Assembly: GCF_019704135.1 (NCBI RefSeq)
Contig: NZ_AP024355.1
Coordinates: 4,592,377 to 4,656,376, forward strand
Reading direction: 5' to 3'
DNA from: Desulfuromonas versatilis
Lineage (GTDB): Bacteria > Desulfobacterota > Desulfuromonadia > Desulfuromonadales > NIT-T3
DNA length: 64,000 bases
The translations under genes and the position numbers were made by a program. This document shows positions 33,762-43,247 of this stretch, piece after piece. Each line of letters starts with the position of its first letter. Position 1 is the first letter of the stretch. The notes beneath the pieces are model-generated. The model did not search any database. It had not been told where the DNA came from and worked only from the letters and a program-made list of their open reading frames with translations.

Positions 33762-33984
33762 ACATCCCCCTTGCGGATTTCAGCGAATCGCATCCGGACG
33801 ACTCACCCCCGGGAGATGCAAACCGCGCGCCCAGCAGGGCGAGGCGGGCGGGACGCGACCCGAGGCCGCCTCATGGGGCGGAGGGGGCGATGATGCCGCC
33901 AAATGACCGATCCCGGACCAAAAATGACTACGGGCATACAGTACCTGGGGACCTTCCGCTGCGCCTGGCGGCCCTTTCTCCGGC
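33762..33984. other. Intergenic region, no feature recognised
   Basis: Follows the beta-helix protein gene on the minus strand. Contains only a short CCGGCT / AGCCGG inverted repeat at its edge (about 33979-33998). Confidence 0.4.
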
Positions 33985-35253
33985 TCAGGGTGAAGCCGGG
34001 GAGAAGGTATTGTCGGCCTGGTTCACCGTGAGCTGGGGATTGGGGGTAATCACCAGGGCGCCGCTGCCGCCGAAGTTGCTCACCTGGTTGCGGGTGACCC
34101 CGACCAGTCCCCGGCTGCCCTGGGGATAGTCGAGAGCTATTCCCTCCCCGGCGGTTGCATCGATACGGTTGCCGAGGATCGCCAGATTGGCACTGGCACC
34201 CGCCGTGGCCGTCAGGTGGATACCGCGGGCTCCGGCGCCGCTGAGGGTGTTGCCGGCGATCAGCCCGGTCCCGGAAACCCGCTGCAGCGAAAGCCCGCTG
34301 CCAGCGATGGCGATAAGCTGGTTGTTGTGCAGGTTGAAATTGTGCAGGTCGGCGCCGGCAATACCCGGATTTCCAGCGCCGGCGCTCCCTTCGAGGCGCA
34401 TCCCGGCCACCTCGCAGTCGCTGGCCAGGCGAATAATTCCGGCGGGGTTGAGCGCGTCGCGGATGATCGGGTAGGCGCCGGCCCGGGCCGGAACCACCGG
34501 GACGCCGTTGAAGCTCAGGCCAACGGCCTCGCCGAGCAGCCGCTGCCCCGGCTTGAGGGTGACCCCCTGGTCACTGACCGAGGCGGCGCCGGGGTAAACC
34601 AAGAGGATATCCCCGGGGCGGGAGAGGCCGGCGGCCTGGGTCAGATCCGACAGGGGGCGGGAGAGGCTGCCGTCACCGGCCGCAGCCCCGGGATCGACGA
34701 ACCAGACCACCGGCCCGATCTCCAGGGTCACCCGGGCCGCAGTGGCCGAGACCCGATAGAGGAAGCTGTCGGTGCCGCGGAAACCGCTCGGCGGGGTATA
34801 GGTAAAGCCGCCGTCGGCCGCAATGACGGCGGTTCCCCCCTGGGAGGTGAGCACCGTTTCGGCTTCGGCCCGGGCCCCCGGGGGGTCGTTGCCGAGCAGC
34901 CCGGCGGCGGCGGGCACCGCCAAGGGGGTATTGCCCAGCCAGCTGAACCGGTCAGCCGCCGGAACCAGGTCGCAGAGGTCACCGATACCATCGCCGTCGC
35001 TGTCGCTCTGGTCATGGTTGGCCAGGTTGGGGCAGTTGTCGCAGAGGTCGCCGACCAAGTCGCCGTCGGCATCGGCCTGAGCCGGGTCGAACAGGTTGGG
35101 ACAGACGTCTCTGGCGTCCGCGACCCCGTCGCCGTCGGCATCGGGGGACAGCTGGGCGTGGCTGTCACGCACCCCGGGAGCGAGCCCCTGCAGACCCGCC
35201 AGAATAAGAAACAGGACAACACTTGCCTTCAAGGTTCTAAGCCAATTGTTCAT
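33985..35253 (-). CDS. Exported thrombospondin-type-3-repeat / beta-helix protein
   Basis: A 422-residue exported protein with a signal peptide (about 1-34). Three type-3 calcium-binding repeats ([45 protein letters not shown]) are followed by a cadherin-like/VCBS-type module ([25 protein letters not shown]) and then a right-handed parallel beta-helix region with NxI/GNxI-type repeats ([39 protein letters not shown]). Likely surface-exposed, Ca2+-stabilised carbohydrate- or matrix-binding protein. A paralogue lies directly upstream. Confidence 0.85.
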   Translation of the reverse strand: MNNWLRTLKASVVLFLILAGLQGLAPGVRDSHAQLSPDADGDGVADARDVCPNLFDPAQADADGDLVGDLCDNCPNLANHDQSDSDGDGIGDLCDLVPAADRFSWLGNTPLAVPAAAGLLGNDPPGARAEAETVLTSQGGTAVIAADGGFTYTPPSGFRGTDSFLYRVSATAARVTLEIGPVVWFVDPGAAAGDGSLSRPLSDLTQAAGLSRPGDILLVYPGAASVSDQGVTLKPGQRLLGEAVGLSFNGVPVVPARAGAYPIIRDALNPAGIIRLASDCEVAGMRLEGSAGAGNPGIAGADLHNFNLHNNQLIAIAGSGLSLQRVSGTGLIAGNTLSGAGARGIHLTATAGASANLAILGNRIDATAGEGIALDYPQGSRGLVGVTRNQVSNFGGSGALVITPNPQLTVNQADNTFSPASP

Positions 35254-35365
35254 TTATTTCGCTCCCGGGCCGCAAAGGATCTAAACAAAGAGTCTGGGTC
35301 CACCAAATGAACTCTTATTAGCCCATTGCCCGGGGCTTGTCAAATGCCTCCCGCCGCCGGGGGAT

Positions 35366-35397
35366 AAAAAACAGGCCGGCGTCCGGGACGCCGGCCT
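35366..35397 (-). terminator. Rho-independent terminator between the two beta-helix genes
   Basis: Eleven-bp stem (35373-35383 with 35387-35397, loop CGG) followed on the minus strand by GTTTTTTAT. It ends the upstream paralogue, so the two genes are not one transcript. Confidence 0.9.
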
Positions 35398-35420
35398 AGC
35401 AATCCGATTGACCCTTGCCC

Positions 35421-37088
35421 TCAGGGCTGCAGGCAGCTCCCTTGGGCGACACCGACCACATTGCCGCTGGTCCAGGCCGGGGTGTCGTTGAGCTGCTCAA
35501 ACACCTGGATCTGCGAATTATCCAGGGCCTCGAGGGCGAATACCGCCTTTTTCGCCAGGTCCTTGCTGCTGTTGCCGATCAACTCCAGACACTGCCCGGA
35601 GAGACCGGTCGAGGTGGCCAGCAGGTCCCCGATGGTGCTGGTGTTGCCCTGAAGGGTGTTCTCGAGCACCCGGGCGAACAGCTCGGAGGCTCCCGAGCTG
35701 CGCAGCTCGATCCCCTCTTCGATGCTCCCCTGGATCTGGTTGCCCTTCAGCTCTGCGGCGACCAGGGAGTCTCCGGCGCTGCCCAAAACGATCGCGTCGC
35801 TGCCCGCCCGGCGCACGATATTGCCGCTCAGCCGCAGCAGAGTCCCGCTCCCCGGGCCGGCAACGCTCACCCGAAGGCCCACCGTTCCCGGGTCATCCAG
35901 GGTATTGCTGCTCAGCTCCATGCGTCCGGCCCAGGCGGGTCCGCTGGGCTCGGCCACCTCGAGGCTGATCGCCTCCAGGCTTCCGCCCTTGAAATGATTG
36001 CCGACAATCCGGCCCCGGCCGGTAACCCCGACCAAACGAACGGCGCCTTTCGCCGAATCCCAGAACCGGTTGTCATGGAGGTTGAAGCCACTTATGGCAT
36101 TGCCGTAACACACCCCTTCCCGGGCCGCGATAAATTGCAGACCGGCCACCTCGTTGCCGTTGGCCAGCACCACCATCGGTACCGGGTTGGCGAGGTTTTC
36201 ATTGCTCAGCACCGGCGGATTGGCGCTGGGAGCCAGAATCCGCTGTCCCGCATACCTGAACTCAGCCCCCTGGCCCAGCAATTTCTGGCGATCCTTGAGC
36301 AGAAACTGGGCGTCCCTGCCATCGGTGTCGGAGCCGCTGAAATAAATGAATATGATGTCCCCGCCTGCGGCGCTGGCGGTCGCTTCGGCAATGGTCATGA
36401 AGGGGGAGGAGAAACTCCCGTCCAGGCTGGCCGGCAGGCTCTTCTTGACGTACCATGCCACCCGGTTGAGCTGGATGGTCACCTGGGTGGTTTGCGAGGC
36501 GGTGGAAAAACTGAAGGTGTCAGCCCCCCGGACACCGGTCCTCGGCGTATAGAGGAATGAACCGTCGGCCGCAACGACGATCGTCCCGCCCTGGGAGGTC
36601 GTGCGGTCCGCGGCCAGCACCGGGCCGCCGCCGGCGACCAGTCCGTCCTCCACGGAAACTCTGAGGGGGGTGTTGCCGATCCAGTTGTAGCGGTTGGGCG
36701 CCGGTGTCAGGTCGCAGGCATCGCCGATGCCGTCTCCGTCGGAGTCCGCCTGGTCGGGGTTTTCCTCGCCGGGGCAATTGTCACAGTCGTCCCCCACCCC
36801 GTCGTTATCCGCATCGGGCTGGCCGGGATTGGCGCAGTCCGGGCAATTGTCCACCACGTCCACCACCCCGTCAGCATCCCCATCCCCGGGCAGCGTTCCA
36901 CTGCCAGGATCCGTACCGGGTCCGGTTCCGGTCCCCGGATCGGTACCGGGGTCGGATACCACCTCGGTAGCCGGAGCATTCGGCGCGGCTTCATGGTCAT
37001 GCCCCCCCCCTCCGCCACAGGCGCCCAGACCCAGCAAACAAACAACCCCCAACAGAACTACCCCCACCCTTTGCCAACCCACGTTCAT
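35421..37088 (-). CDS. Lipoprotein with type-3 repeats and beta-helix domain
   Basis: A 555-residue lipoprotein (lipobox LGAC, mature Cys followed by GGGGGHDHE). A Gly/Pro/Asp/Thr-rich stalk with PGTDPGTG repeats leads to three type-3 calcium repeats ([42 protein letters not shown]), a cadherin-like module ([16 protein letters not shown]) and a parallel beta-helix C-terminus ([18 protein letters not shown] rungs). Same domain order as the neighbour at 33985-35253 but with a lipid anchor and longer helix. Probably displayed at the cell surface. Confidence 0.87.
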   Translation of the reverse strand: MNVGWQRVGVVLLGVVCLLGLGACGGGGGHDHEAAPNAPATEVVSDPGTDPGTGTGPGTDPGSGTLPGDGDADGVVDVVDNCPDCANPGQPDADNDGVGDDCDNCPGEENPDQADSDGDGIGDACDLTPAPNRYNWIGNTPLRVSVEDGLVAGGGPVLAADRTTSQGGTIVVAADGSFLYTPRTGVRGADTFSFSTASQTTQVTIQLNRVAWYVKKSLPASLDGSFSSPFMTIAEATASAAGGDIIFIYFSGSDTDGRDAQFLLKDRQKLLGQGAEFRYAGQRILAPSANPPVLSNENLANPVPMVVLANGNEVAGLQFIAAREGVCYGNAISGFNLHDNRFWDSAKGAVRLVGVTGRGRIVGNHFKGGSLEAISLEVAEPSGPAWAGRMELSSNTLDDPGTVGLRVSVAGPGSGTLLRLSGNIVRRAGSDAIVLGSAGDSLVAAELKGNQIQGSIEEGIELRSSGASELFARVLENTLQGNTSTIGDLLATSTGLSGQCLELIGNSSKDLAKKAVFALEALDNSQIQVFEQLNDTPAWTSGNVVGVAQGSCLQP

Positions 37089-37129
37089 TGCTCCCTCCCT
37101 GAAAATGGCCCACCATGCAAAACAACCAC

Positions 37130-37158
37130 TTGACCAATTAGTAATACCTAATTATCAC
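37130..37158 (+). promoter_or_regulatory. Promoter with palindromic operator
   Basis: TTGACC (37130-37135), a 17-bp spacer and TATCAC (37153-37158). The spacer holds a perfect inverted repeat AATTAG-N6-CTAATT (37136-37153). It would start transcription toward the glycine-zipper lipoprotein and could be under a repressor. Confidence 0.5.
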
Positions 37159-37377
37159 GAGCCAACCGTATGTCAATACAGGGAAGAAACTTTCTCCACC
37201 TTTAAAACTGCTGGAAGAAATCTGTCGGCCCCCGGATTTACCTTGGACACCAACCAAAGTCTGAAGAGTGGGGATGCGCCGCGGGAAAAAATTTGCGGAA
37301 TTGGGGTAAAATGTAAAGGCGGACAGAGGCGGGTTGGTGCCTCACTGGCCAGCCGACCCGGGAAAGGGAGAGGGAAG

Positions 37378-37848
37378 ATGAAACGGTTTCTGGTTTTACT
37401 ACTGATCGTCGCACTGGCCACAGCAGGATGCGCTCCGACCATGGGGCCGAAGGAAACCGGCGGCACAATTCTCGGCGCCGGTGCCGGAGCCCTGGCTGGA
37501 TCCCAGATCGGTTCAGGCCGGGGCACCCTGGTGGCGGTGGCCATCGGCACCCTCGCCGGCGCCCTGATCGGCCAGGGAGTCGGCCAATCGCTGGATCGGG
37601 CCGACAAGCTCTACATGGAGCGCAATGCCCAGTATGCCCTGGAGAGCACCCGCACCCAAACGGCCACCACCTGGCGCAACCCCGATTCCGGCAATTACGG
37701 CTCCATCACTCCGGTGGAGACCTACCAGACCGCGGAGGGGCAATACTGCCGGGAGTACATCCAGACCGTCACCGTCGGCGGCCAGCGCCAGCAGGCTTAC
37801 GGAACCGCCTGCCGACAACCGGACGGCACGTGGAAGATCGTGCGCTAG
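37378..37848 (+). CDS. Glycine-zipper outer-membrane lipoprotein (17-kDa surface antigen-like)
   Basis: A 156-residue lipoprotein (lipobox ATAGC) with a glycine-zipper double helix (GGTILGAGAGALAGSQIGSG and AIGTLAGALIGQGVGQS) and a C-terminal cysteine-paired beta domain (YCREYIQTVTVGGQRQQAYGTACRQ) ending WKIV. This is the architecture of the Rickettsia 17-kDa antigen / Lpp0805 family, thought to insert in the outer membrane. GGGAGAGGG precedes the ATG. Confidence 0.88.
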   Translation: MKRFLVLLLIVALATAGCAPTMGPKETGGTILGAGAGALAGSQIGSGRGTLVAVAIGTLAGALIGQGVGQSLDRADKLYMERNAQYALESTRTQTATTWRNPDSGNYGSITPVETYQTAEGQYCREYIQTVTVGGQRQQAYGTACRQPDGTWKIVR

Positions 37849-37861
37849 CCGGGCGAGCTCC

Positions 37862-39559
37862 TCAGCCCCCCTTTTCGCTGCGCAGCAGGGCCAGAAGCTG
37901 GGTGTAGCCAGAAACCTGGAGAATCTTGTCCCGTAGCGACTCGTTGCGGAAGGTGGCCGCGATGTCGGCGAGAATCTCCAACTGGGCGCCGTCGTCCTGC
38001 TGAGGCGTCAGGATCAGGCAGACCACATGGGCCGGAAGCCCGTCCGGGGCGTCGAAATCGACCCCCAGTGGCGACAGGCCAACGGCCACCAACGGTGCCT
38101 TGAGCCCTTCGAGCCGGGCGTGGGGGACCGCTACCCCCATGCCGATGCCGGTGGCCATGACCCGCTCGCGGGCCAGGACCGCCTGGCGGACCGCTTCGCC
38201 ATCCAGGGAGGCGGCCGTCGTCAGCGCGTCGGCCAGCTCCCCGATCACCCCACTGCGATTCACCGCCTTGAGCTGGCGGACGAACCCCTCGGATACCACA
38301 TGATCCGAAAACCTGCGCGGCTTTTTCAGGCGCAGGACTTTCTGCAGCAGCGGGCCGCTGACCAGCGAGGTGACCAGGGCAATCACCACCAGGGCGACGA
38401 ACACCTGCTGGGTGATCAGCCCGAACTGCAGGGCCAGCACCCCCAGGATGATCCCCATCGTCCCCTGGGCGCTCATGCCGAACCCCGTCCCCCAGGCCTC
38501 CCGCCAAGCCAGCCCGCCCAGCCTGCCGCCCAGGGCGCTGCCGATCACCTTCCCGGAAAAGGCCAGCACCAGCAGGGTCGCGGTCAGGGCCAGGTCGAAG
38601 TGGGTGGCAAAATTGACCCGCAGGCCGATGCTGGCGAAAAACAGCGGCGCGAAGATAAACGAGACGAACTGGTCGATGGTGGTTCGGGTCTGCTCGCGCA
38701 GGTGGCTGGAGTGGCCGATGGCCACCCCGGCGAGGAAGGAGCCGAAAATGGCGTGGATCCCGATCCACTCGGTGAAGGCCGCGGACAAGAGGCACAGCGA
38801 CAGGGCGAACCCCAGCACCCCCCCGGGCCAGCTGGCATAGGCCTGGATCCAGGGGAGCAGGCGGTGGATCAGCCAGGGGACCAGCGTCAGCATGGCCAGG
38901 GTAAAGCCGATGGTCAGCCACACGGTGTGGGCGATGGGCATGGCGTGCCCGTGGTCTCCCCCCACCATCCCCAGCACCACCGCAAACACCAGCCAGCCCA
39001 GCAGATCGTTGAATACCGCGGCCGCCACCACGGTGACCCCCAGGTCACTGCGGTAGATGTTGAGGTCCATGAGGATCTTGGCAATGATCGGCAGGGCCGA
39101 AATCGACAGGGCGGTGGCCATGAACAGGGCAAAGGCCAGGGGCGGTGGGCCGGGCTGAAAGCCTACCAGCTGCGGCGCCCACCAGGCCGCGGCAAACCCC
39201 ATGGAGAAGGGGAGCAAAACCCCGCAAAGCGCCACCAGGACCGCCACCTTGCCCTGGCGCCAGACGGTGGCCAGGTCGATCTCGATCCCCGCAACCAGCA
39301 AAAACAGCACAATGGCCAGCGTGGTCAGGCCGTCCAGGACCAGGGCTCCGCCACCGCGTGCCGGAAACAGAACGGCGCTCACCCCCGGGGCGACAGTCCC
39401 CAGCAGGGTCGGCCCCAGCAGGATTCCGGCGAGAATTTCTCCAAGCACCGTCGGCTGTCGGAAGCGGCGCGCCAACTCGCCCAGCAGGCGGGCCGACAGC
39501 AACAGAACGCCCAGGGCCAGGAACATGGTCGTGATTTCCTGCGGAGTCAGACTATCCAT
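37862..39559 (-). CDS. CPA2 cation/proton antiporter fused to a PTS EIIA domain
   Basis: A 565-residue protein. Residues 1-about 410 are a 12-helix Na+(K+)/H+ exchanger of the CPA2 (KefB/GerN) type, with FNDLLGWL in the helix that usually bears the acidic pair and GFGMSAQGTMGIILG. Residues about 425-565 are a fructose-type PTS EIIA (PTS_EIIA_2) with the phosphorylatable histidine in GVAVPHARLEG near residue 478. Phosphorylation by a PTS relay or nitrogen-PTS could tune cation export to carbon or nitrogen state; this is inferred. Divergent from another antiporter at 39910. Confidence 0.9.
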   Translation of the reverse strand: MDSLTPQEITTMFLALGVLLLSARLLGELARRFRQPTVLGEILAGILLGPTLLGTVAPGVSAVLFPARGGGALVLDGLTTLAIVLFLLVAGIEIDLATVWRQGKVAVLVALCGVLLPFSMGFAAAWWAPQLVGFQPGPPPLAFALFMATALSISALPIIAKILMDLNIYRSDLGVTVVAAAVFNDLLGWLVFAVVLGMVGGDHGHAMPIAHTVWLTIGFTLAMLTLVPWLIHRLLPWIQAYASWPGGVLGFALSLCLLSAAFTEWIGIHAIFGSFLAGVAIGHSSHLREQTRTTIDQFVSFIFAPLFFASIGLRVNFATHFDLALTATLLVLAFSGKVIGSALGGRLGGLAWREAWGTGFGMSAQGTMGIILGVLALQFGLITQQVFVALVVIALVTSLVSGPLLQKVLRLKKPRRFSDHVVSEGFVRQLKAVNRSGVIGELADALTTAASLDGEAVRQAVLARERVMATGIGMGVAVPHARLEGLKAPLVAVGLSPLGVDFDAPDGLPAHVVCLILTPQQDDGAQLEILADIAATFRNESLRDKILQVSGYTQLLALLRSEKGG

Positions 39560-39909
39560 CGATCCTCAAGCTGTCGGGAGCCGTTCCGTGCGCCGCGAAT
39601 GGCCGCGGGACGCGTCCGGGCAGGAACCACCGTGGGTCGGGCAGGGCGCTTTCCAGGGAAGGTCAGCAGAGCCGTCGTTAATGATAATAAGTGTAGCAGG
39701 GAATCGGTCCATTGGCCTGCTGGGCGGATTTTTTCCTGCGCGCAGCACTGGTTCCGCCGCCGGCGAGCCACGAACCGGAGGGGAAATCGCCTTTGCCCAT
39801 CCAAATCGGCATGTTATCCTGGCCATCCGGAGAGCCTCCCCCCTTGCGCTCTTCCGGGAAGGTGCCGGTCCCCTTCCAGCGGCCACTGCGCAACGGCCCA
39901 AGGTAGCTT
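39560..39909. other. Divergent promoter region of two antiporter genes
   Basis: No gene seen in 350 bp. An AT-rich patch (TTAATGATAATAA, about 39677-39689) probably marks promoter elements, but no convincing -35/-10 pair could be assigned. Confidence 0.4.
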
Positions 39910-41643
39910 ATGGCAGCCGAATACCTCCACATCCTGGCGGCTATCGCCATCATCTTTCTCGGCGCGCTGATCGGCGGCCGGGCGGCCTCTTGGTGCCGCA
40001 TCCCCAGGGTCACCGGCTACCTGGTGACCGGTCTGCTGATCGGCCCCTCCTTCGCCCATCTGGCGGGACTGCCTCCCCTGCTGCCCAGCGAGGCCCTGGC
40101 CGGCCTGCGCCTGGTCTCGGACATCGCCCTGGCGCTGATCCTGATGAACATCGGCGGGCTGTTCGAGCTTGAGCGCCTGCGTCGCTGGAAGCACCGTATC
40201 GCCCTGTTTTCCCTAAGCGAAATGGCCCTTACCTTCACCCTGGTCGGCCTCGCCGTGCTGGTTTGCAACCTGGTTGTACTGCAGACCACCGTCCCGGGGC
40301 TCAACCTTTGGCAGACCTCCCTGGCCTTTGCCCTGCTGCTCGGAACCATCGCCGTCGCCACGGCTCCCGCGGCCACCCTGATGGTGATCCGCGAGTACGA
40401 GGCCGAGGGGCCCGTAACGGGCCTGGTGCTGACCCTGGTCGGGTTCAACAATCTCGCCTCGGTTCTGGGCTTTGCGGTGGTCTGCCATTTTCTCATCCTG
40501 CCCGATGAGGGGCTGGGAACGCTGCTGCTCGGCATGTTCGGCCCCATGGTCATCGGCGGCCTGTTCGGGTTGGCCATGGCGCTCTGGGCCCAGCGCCTGG
40601 AGCTGCCCAGTGAACACAAGGTGCTGCTGCTCGGCGGCGTGGCAGCCGCCACGGCCCTTTGCCGCAGCCTGGAAATGGACCACCTGCTGGCCAGCCTGGT
40701 GCTCGGGGTGATCCTGGCCAACAGTTCACCACGCTGGCACCGGCTGCAGGAGTCCCTGCGCCAGGTCGACTACCTTTTGTATGTCGCCTTCTTCGTTCTG
40801 GCCGGGGCCAATCTGCATCTGGAGACCCTCGGGCACATCGGGCTGCTCGGGGTTGCCTACGTGCTGGCCCGCACCCTGGGCAAGGGCCTGGGCGCGGCCA
40901 TCGGCGCCAGACTCGGAGCCTTCGGTCAGCGCGAACGCCAGTATGTCGGCCTGGCCCTGCTGGCCCAGGCCGGCGTCGCCATCGGGCTGGCCAGCAAGCT
41001 CTCCCAGCAATGGCCCGCCGGTGGTCGTTTGCTGGAGACGGTGGTTCTCGGCTCGGTGGTCATTTTCGAGCTGGTGGGCCCCCTGGCCGTGCGCCACGGA
41101 CTGGTCCGCGCCGGCGAGGTGCCGATTCTCTCCCTGCTGCAGAAACGGGCCCCCCAGGGCACCTTGGAAGGGATGCACAGCGTGGCCGAGCATTTCCGCT
41201 CCGCGCTCGGCCTGCCGGCCGGCCACCGGCTGAACGACCCGGGGGACATCCTGGTGCGCCATGTCATGCGCCAGAATGTCGAGACCGTGCGCCACGACAC
41301 CCCCTACTACGACCTGTTGCGCATCATCGCCCACAGCCGCTACGACCGTTTTCCCGTCGTCGACCGCCAGGAGCGCTTCCTGGGGATGATCAACTACACC
41401 GAGATCCGCAACCTGCTGTTCGAACCCTCGCTGGTCCCCCTGGTGGTCGCGGGCGACCTGGCCACCGCGGCCAATCATGCCCTCGGCCCCGACATGCCCC
41501 TTCGCGAGGCCCTGAAAACCCTGCAACTCAACCGCAACATCAGCTATTTCCCGGTCATCGACCCCGCCGATCCTCAGCGCCTGCTCGGCATCCTCAGCCA
41601 AAACGACGTGTTGGCCGCCTTCCGCCGCCCGGAAAGCAGCTGA
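39910..41643 (+). CDS. CPA2 cation/proton antiporter with CBS domain pair
   Basis: A 577-residue protein with about 12 membrane helices (exchanger domain to about 395) and two C-terminal CBS domains (about 435-575; VRHVMRQNVETVRHDTPY and VVDRQERFLGMINYTEI). CBS pairs bind adenine nucleotides and would let energy charge control the transporter. AAGGT precedes the ATG at 39910. Paired head to head with the EIIA-fused exchanger. Confidence 0.9.
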   Translation: MAAEYLHILAAIAIIFLGALIGGRAASWCRIPRVTGYLVTGLLIGPSFAHLAGLPPLLPSEALAGLRLVSDIALALILMNIGGLFELERLRRWKHRIALFSLSEMALTFTLVGLAVLVCNLVVLQTTVPGLNLWQTSLAFALLLGTIAVATAPAATLMVIREYEAEGPVTGLVLTLVGFNNLASVLGFAVVCHFLILPDEGLGTLLLGMFGPMVIGGLFGLAMALWAQRLELPSEHKVLLLGGVAAATALCRSLEMDHLLASLVLGVILANSSPRWHRLQESLRQVDYLLYVAFFVLAGANLHLETLGHIGLLGVAYVLARTLGKGLGAAIGARLGAFGQRERQYVGLALLAQAGVAIGLASKLSQQWPAGGRLLETVVLGSVVIFELVGPLAVRHGLVRAGEVPILSLLQKRAPQGTLEGMHSVAEHFRSALGLPAGHRLNDPGDILVRHVMRQNVETVRHDTPYYDLLRIIAHSRYDRFPVVDRQERFLGMINYTEIRNLLFEPSLVPLVVAGDLATAANHALGPDMPLREALKTLQLNRNISYFPVIDPADPQRLLGILSQNDVLAAFRRPESS

Positions 41644-41673
41644 AAAAAAAGGCGACCCCGCTGGGGCCGCCTT
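41643..41673. terminator. Terminator between the CBS antiporter and cpoB
   Basis: Eleven-bp stem with one mismatch (41649-41659 with 41663-41673, loop GCT). The minus strand has a run of eight T after the stem, so it mainly ends the tol-pal transcript; the plus-strand tail is weaker. Confidence 0.85.
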
Positions 41674-41712
41674 CTTAACGTGCTGTTGTCTCCTGATTTC
41701 CCGACGAAGGGC

Positions 41713-42501
41713 TCAGCCCTTCCATTCGGCCAGGTACCCCTTGGCCTTCTTGGCTTCATCCGCCAGGGGGAAGGAATCGATGATCTTCTGCATGATGACC
41801 TTGGCGTTTTTGGTATCGCCAAGCGCCTTGAAGGCCAGACCCTGCTTGAGCAGAGCGGAGGCCACCTTGGGATGATCCTGGTATTTCTGGATCACGTCCT
41901 GGAACTGCAGGATGGCGTTTTCGTATTTTTTTTCGCCGTAATAGCTCTCGCCCACCCAGTACATGGCGTTGACCGAGAGGCTGTGCTGGGGATAGCGCTG
42001 CAGGAAATCCTGCAGCAGGGTCCGACCTTGGGCATAGTTGGCGTCCCTCTGGATCAGGTCCAGAGCCCTGGCGTAGATGCCTTCGGGGGTTTCGGGGGCC
42101 CCTGCGGCCGCCGGCGCGGCAACACCGCCGCCTCCCTGCTCGAGCTTGGCGACACGGTCTTCGAGGGCGGTCAGTTTCAGCCCCAGGTCGTCGCGCACCA
42201 GCTTCAGTTCCTCGCGCAGCTGGTCGCGCTCCCTGGCCAGGTCCTGGATTCGCCCGGCGGAGGACTGCTGTTCGACCCGCAGAGAGTCGAGACCCGCCTG
42301 CAGGTCGGCCTGGGAACGGGCCATCCCTTCCAGCGGGGCATTGGTATCCTGCTGGCCGGCGAGGGACCGTTCGGCGTTGGCCAGCCGCCGTTTCATCTCT
42401 TCCAGGTCACGTTCCATTCGCAATTGCTGCTGACTGGCGATGCAGCCGGTCAGGCTCGCAGCAAGGAGCAAAAAAACAACAAGTTTGCACCAACGATTCA
42501 C
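41713..42501 (-). CDS. cpoB: Cell division coordinator CpoB (YbgF)
   Basis: A 262-residue protein with a lipobox (LTGC), a long N-terminal coiled coil (about 25-115) and a C-terminal TPR domain (about 140-262; YPQHSLSVNAMYWVGESYYGEKKYENAI). CpoB links PBP1B activity to the Tol machine during septation. Here the export signal is of lipoprotein type, whereas in E. coli it is a soluble periplasmic protein. Last gene of the tol-pal group. Confidence 0.95.
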   Translation of the reverse strand: MNRWCKLVVFLLLAASLTGCIASQQQLRMERDLEEMKRRLANAERSLAGQQDTNAPLEGMARSQADLQAGLDSLRVEQQSSAGRIQDLARERDQLREELKLVRDDLGLKLTALEDRVAKLEQGGGGVAAPAAAGAPETPEGIYARALDLIQRDANYAQGRTLLQDFLQRYPQHSLSVNAMYWVGESYYGEKKYENAILQFQDVIQKYQDHPKVASALLKQGLAFKALGDTKNAKVIMQKIIDSFPLADEAKKAKGYLAEWKG

Positions 42502-42527
42502 GATTGACTCTCCTCCACAAACAAGTA

Positions 42528-42550
42528 AAGGCCGCGCCTGGCGCGGCCTT
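42528..42550 (-). terminator. Hairpin between pal and cpoB
   Basis: Ten-bp stem AAGGCCGCGC / GCGCGGCCTT (loop CTG). On the minus strand it is followed by TTACTTG, a weak T tract, so partial termination or mRNA stabilisation between pal and cpoB is likely. Confidence 0.7.
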
Positions 42551-42568
42551 CACCGGATCATCCAGGCA

Positions 42569-43126
42569 TCAGCGCAGTGCCTTGAACTCCGCCCTTCGGT
42601 TCTTGGACCAGGCGCTCTCGCCGTGGCCGGGTTCGAGGGGCAACTCCTCGCCGTAGGAAATGATCGACAGGCGGCTCGCCGGCACCCCCAGGGACACCAG
42701 GTAGTTCAGAGCGGCCAGGGCGCGGCGCTCGCCGAGGGCGATGTTGTATTCGTCGGAGCCGCGCTCGTCGCAGTGCCCCTCGATGCGCACCTGCACGCGC
42801 TCGTTGGCTTTCATGTAGGCGGCATTTTGCGCCAGGGTCGCGCGGGCCTGCTCGCTCAGGGTGAACTGATCGAACTCAAAGAAGATGCGGTCCAGGCCGG
42901 GAACCGCCACCTCCCCCTGGAGGTAGCCGGGCTGTCCGGCCACGGCCGCCTCGCTCACCGCCTGTTCGGAGATACCGGTCACCTCCTGCTGATAGGGGGA
43001 TTCGGACACCACCGGCGCCTCGCCCGCCATCTCGGTACCGGGGGCCGGCTTCTTGGCGCAGCCCGCGGCCAGCAGGGCAGCGGCCGCCACAATCAGCATC
43101 GAACGCAGGATGTTCCCTTTTTTCAT
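42569..43126 (-). CDS. pal: Peptidoglycan-associated lipoprotein Pal
   Basis: A 185-residue outer-membrane lipoprotein (lipobox LAAGC) with an OmpA-like peptidoglycan-binding domain (about 75-185; FFEFDQFTLSEQARATL, IEGHCDERGSDEYNIALGERRA). Binds diaminopimelate and TolB. SD AGGAGTGG before the ATG at 43126. Confidence 0.97.
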   Translation of the reverse strand: MKKGNILRSMLIVAAAALLAAGCAKKPAPGTEMAGEAPVVSESPYQQEVTGISEQAVSEAAVAGQPGYLQGEVAVPGLDRIFFEFDQFTLSEQARATLAQNAAYMKANERVQVRIEGHCDERGSDEYNIALGERRALAALNYLVSLGVPASRLSIISYGEELPLEPGHGESAWSKNRRAEFKALR

Positions 43127-43247
43127 GGTCTTCCACTCCTTTTTGATTCTGGCAATCAGGTTTGAACGCAAATCCACGCGGCGAAATGGCCGTAAAAAGT
43201 AAAAAAACAGGCTAATTATACAGCAACAGTTATGAAAAACAACCTCT

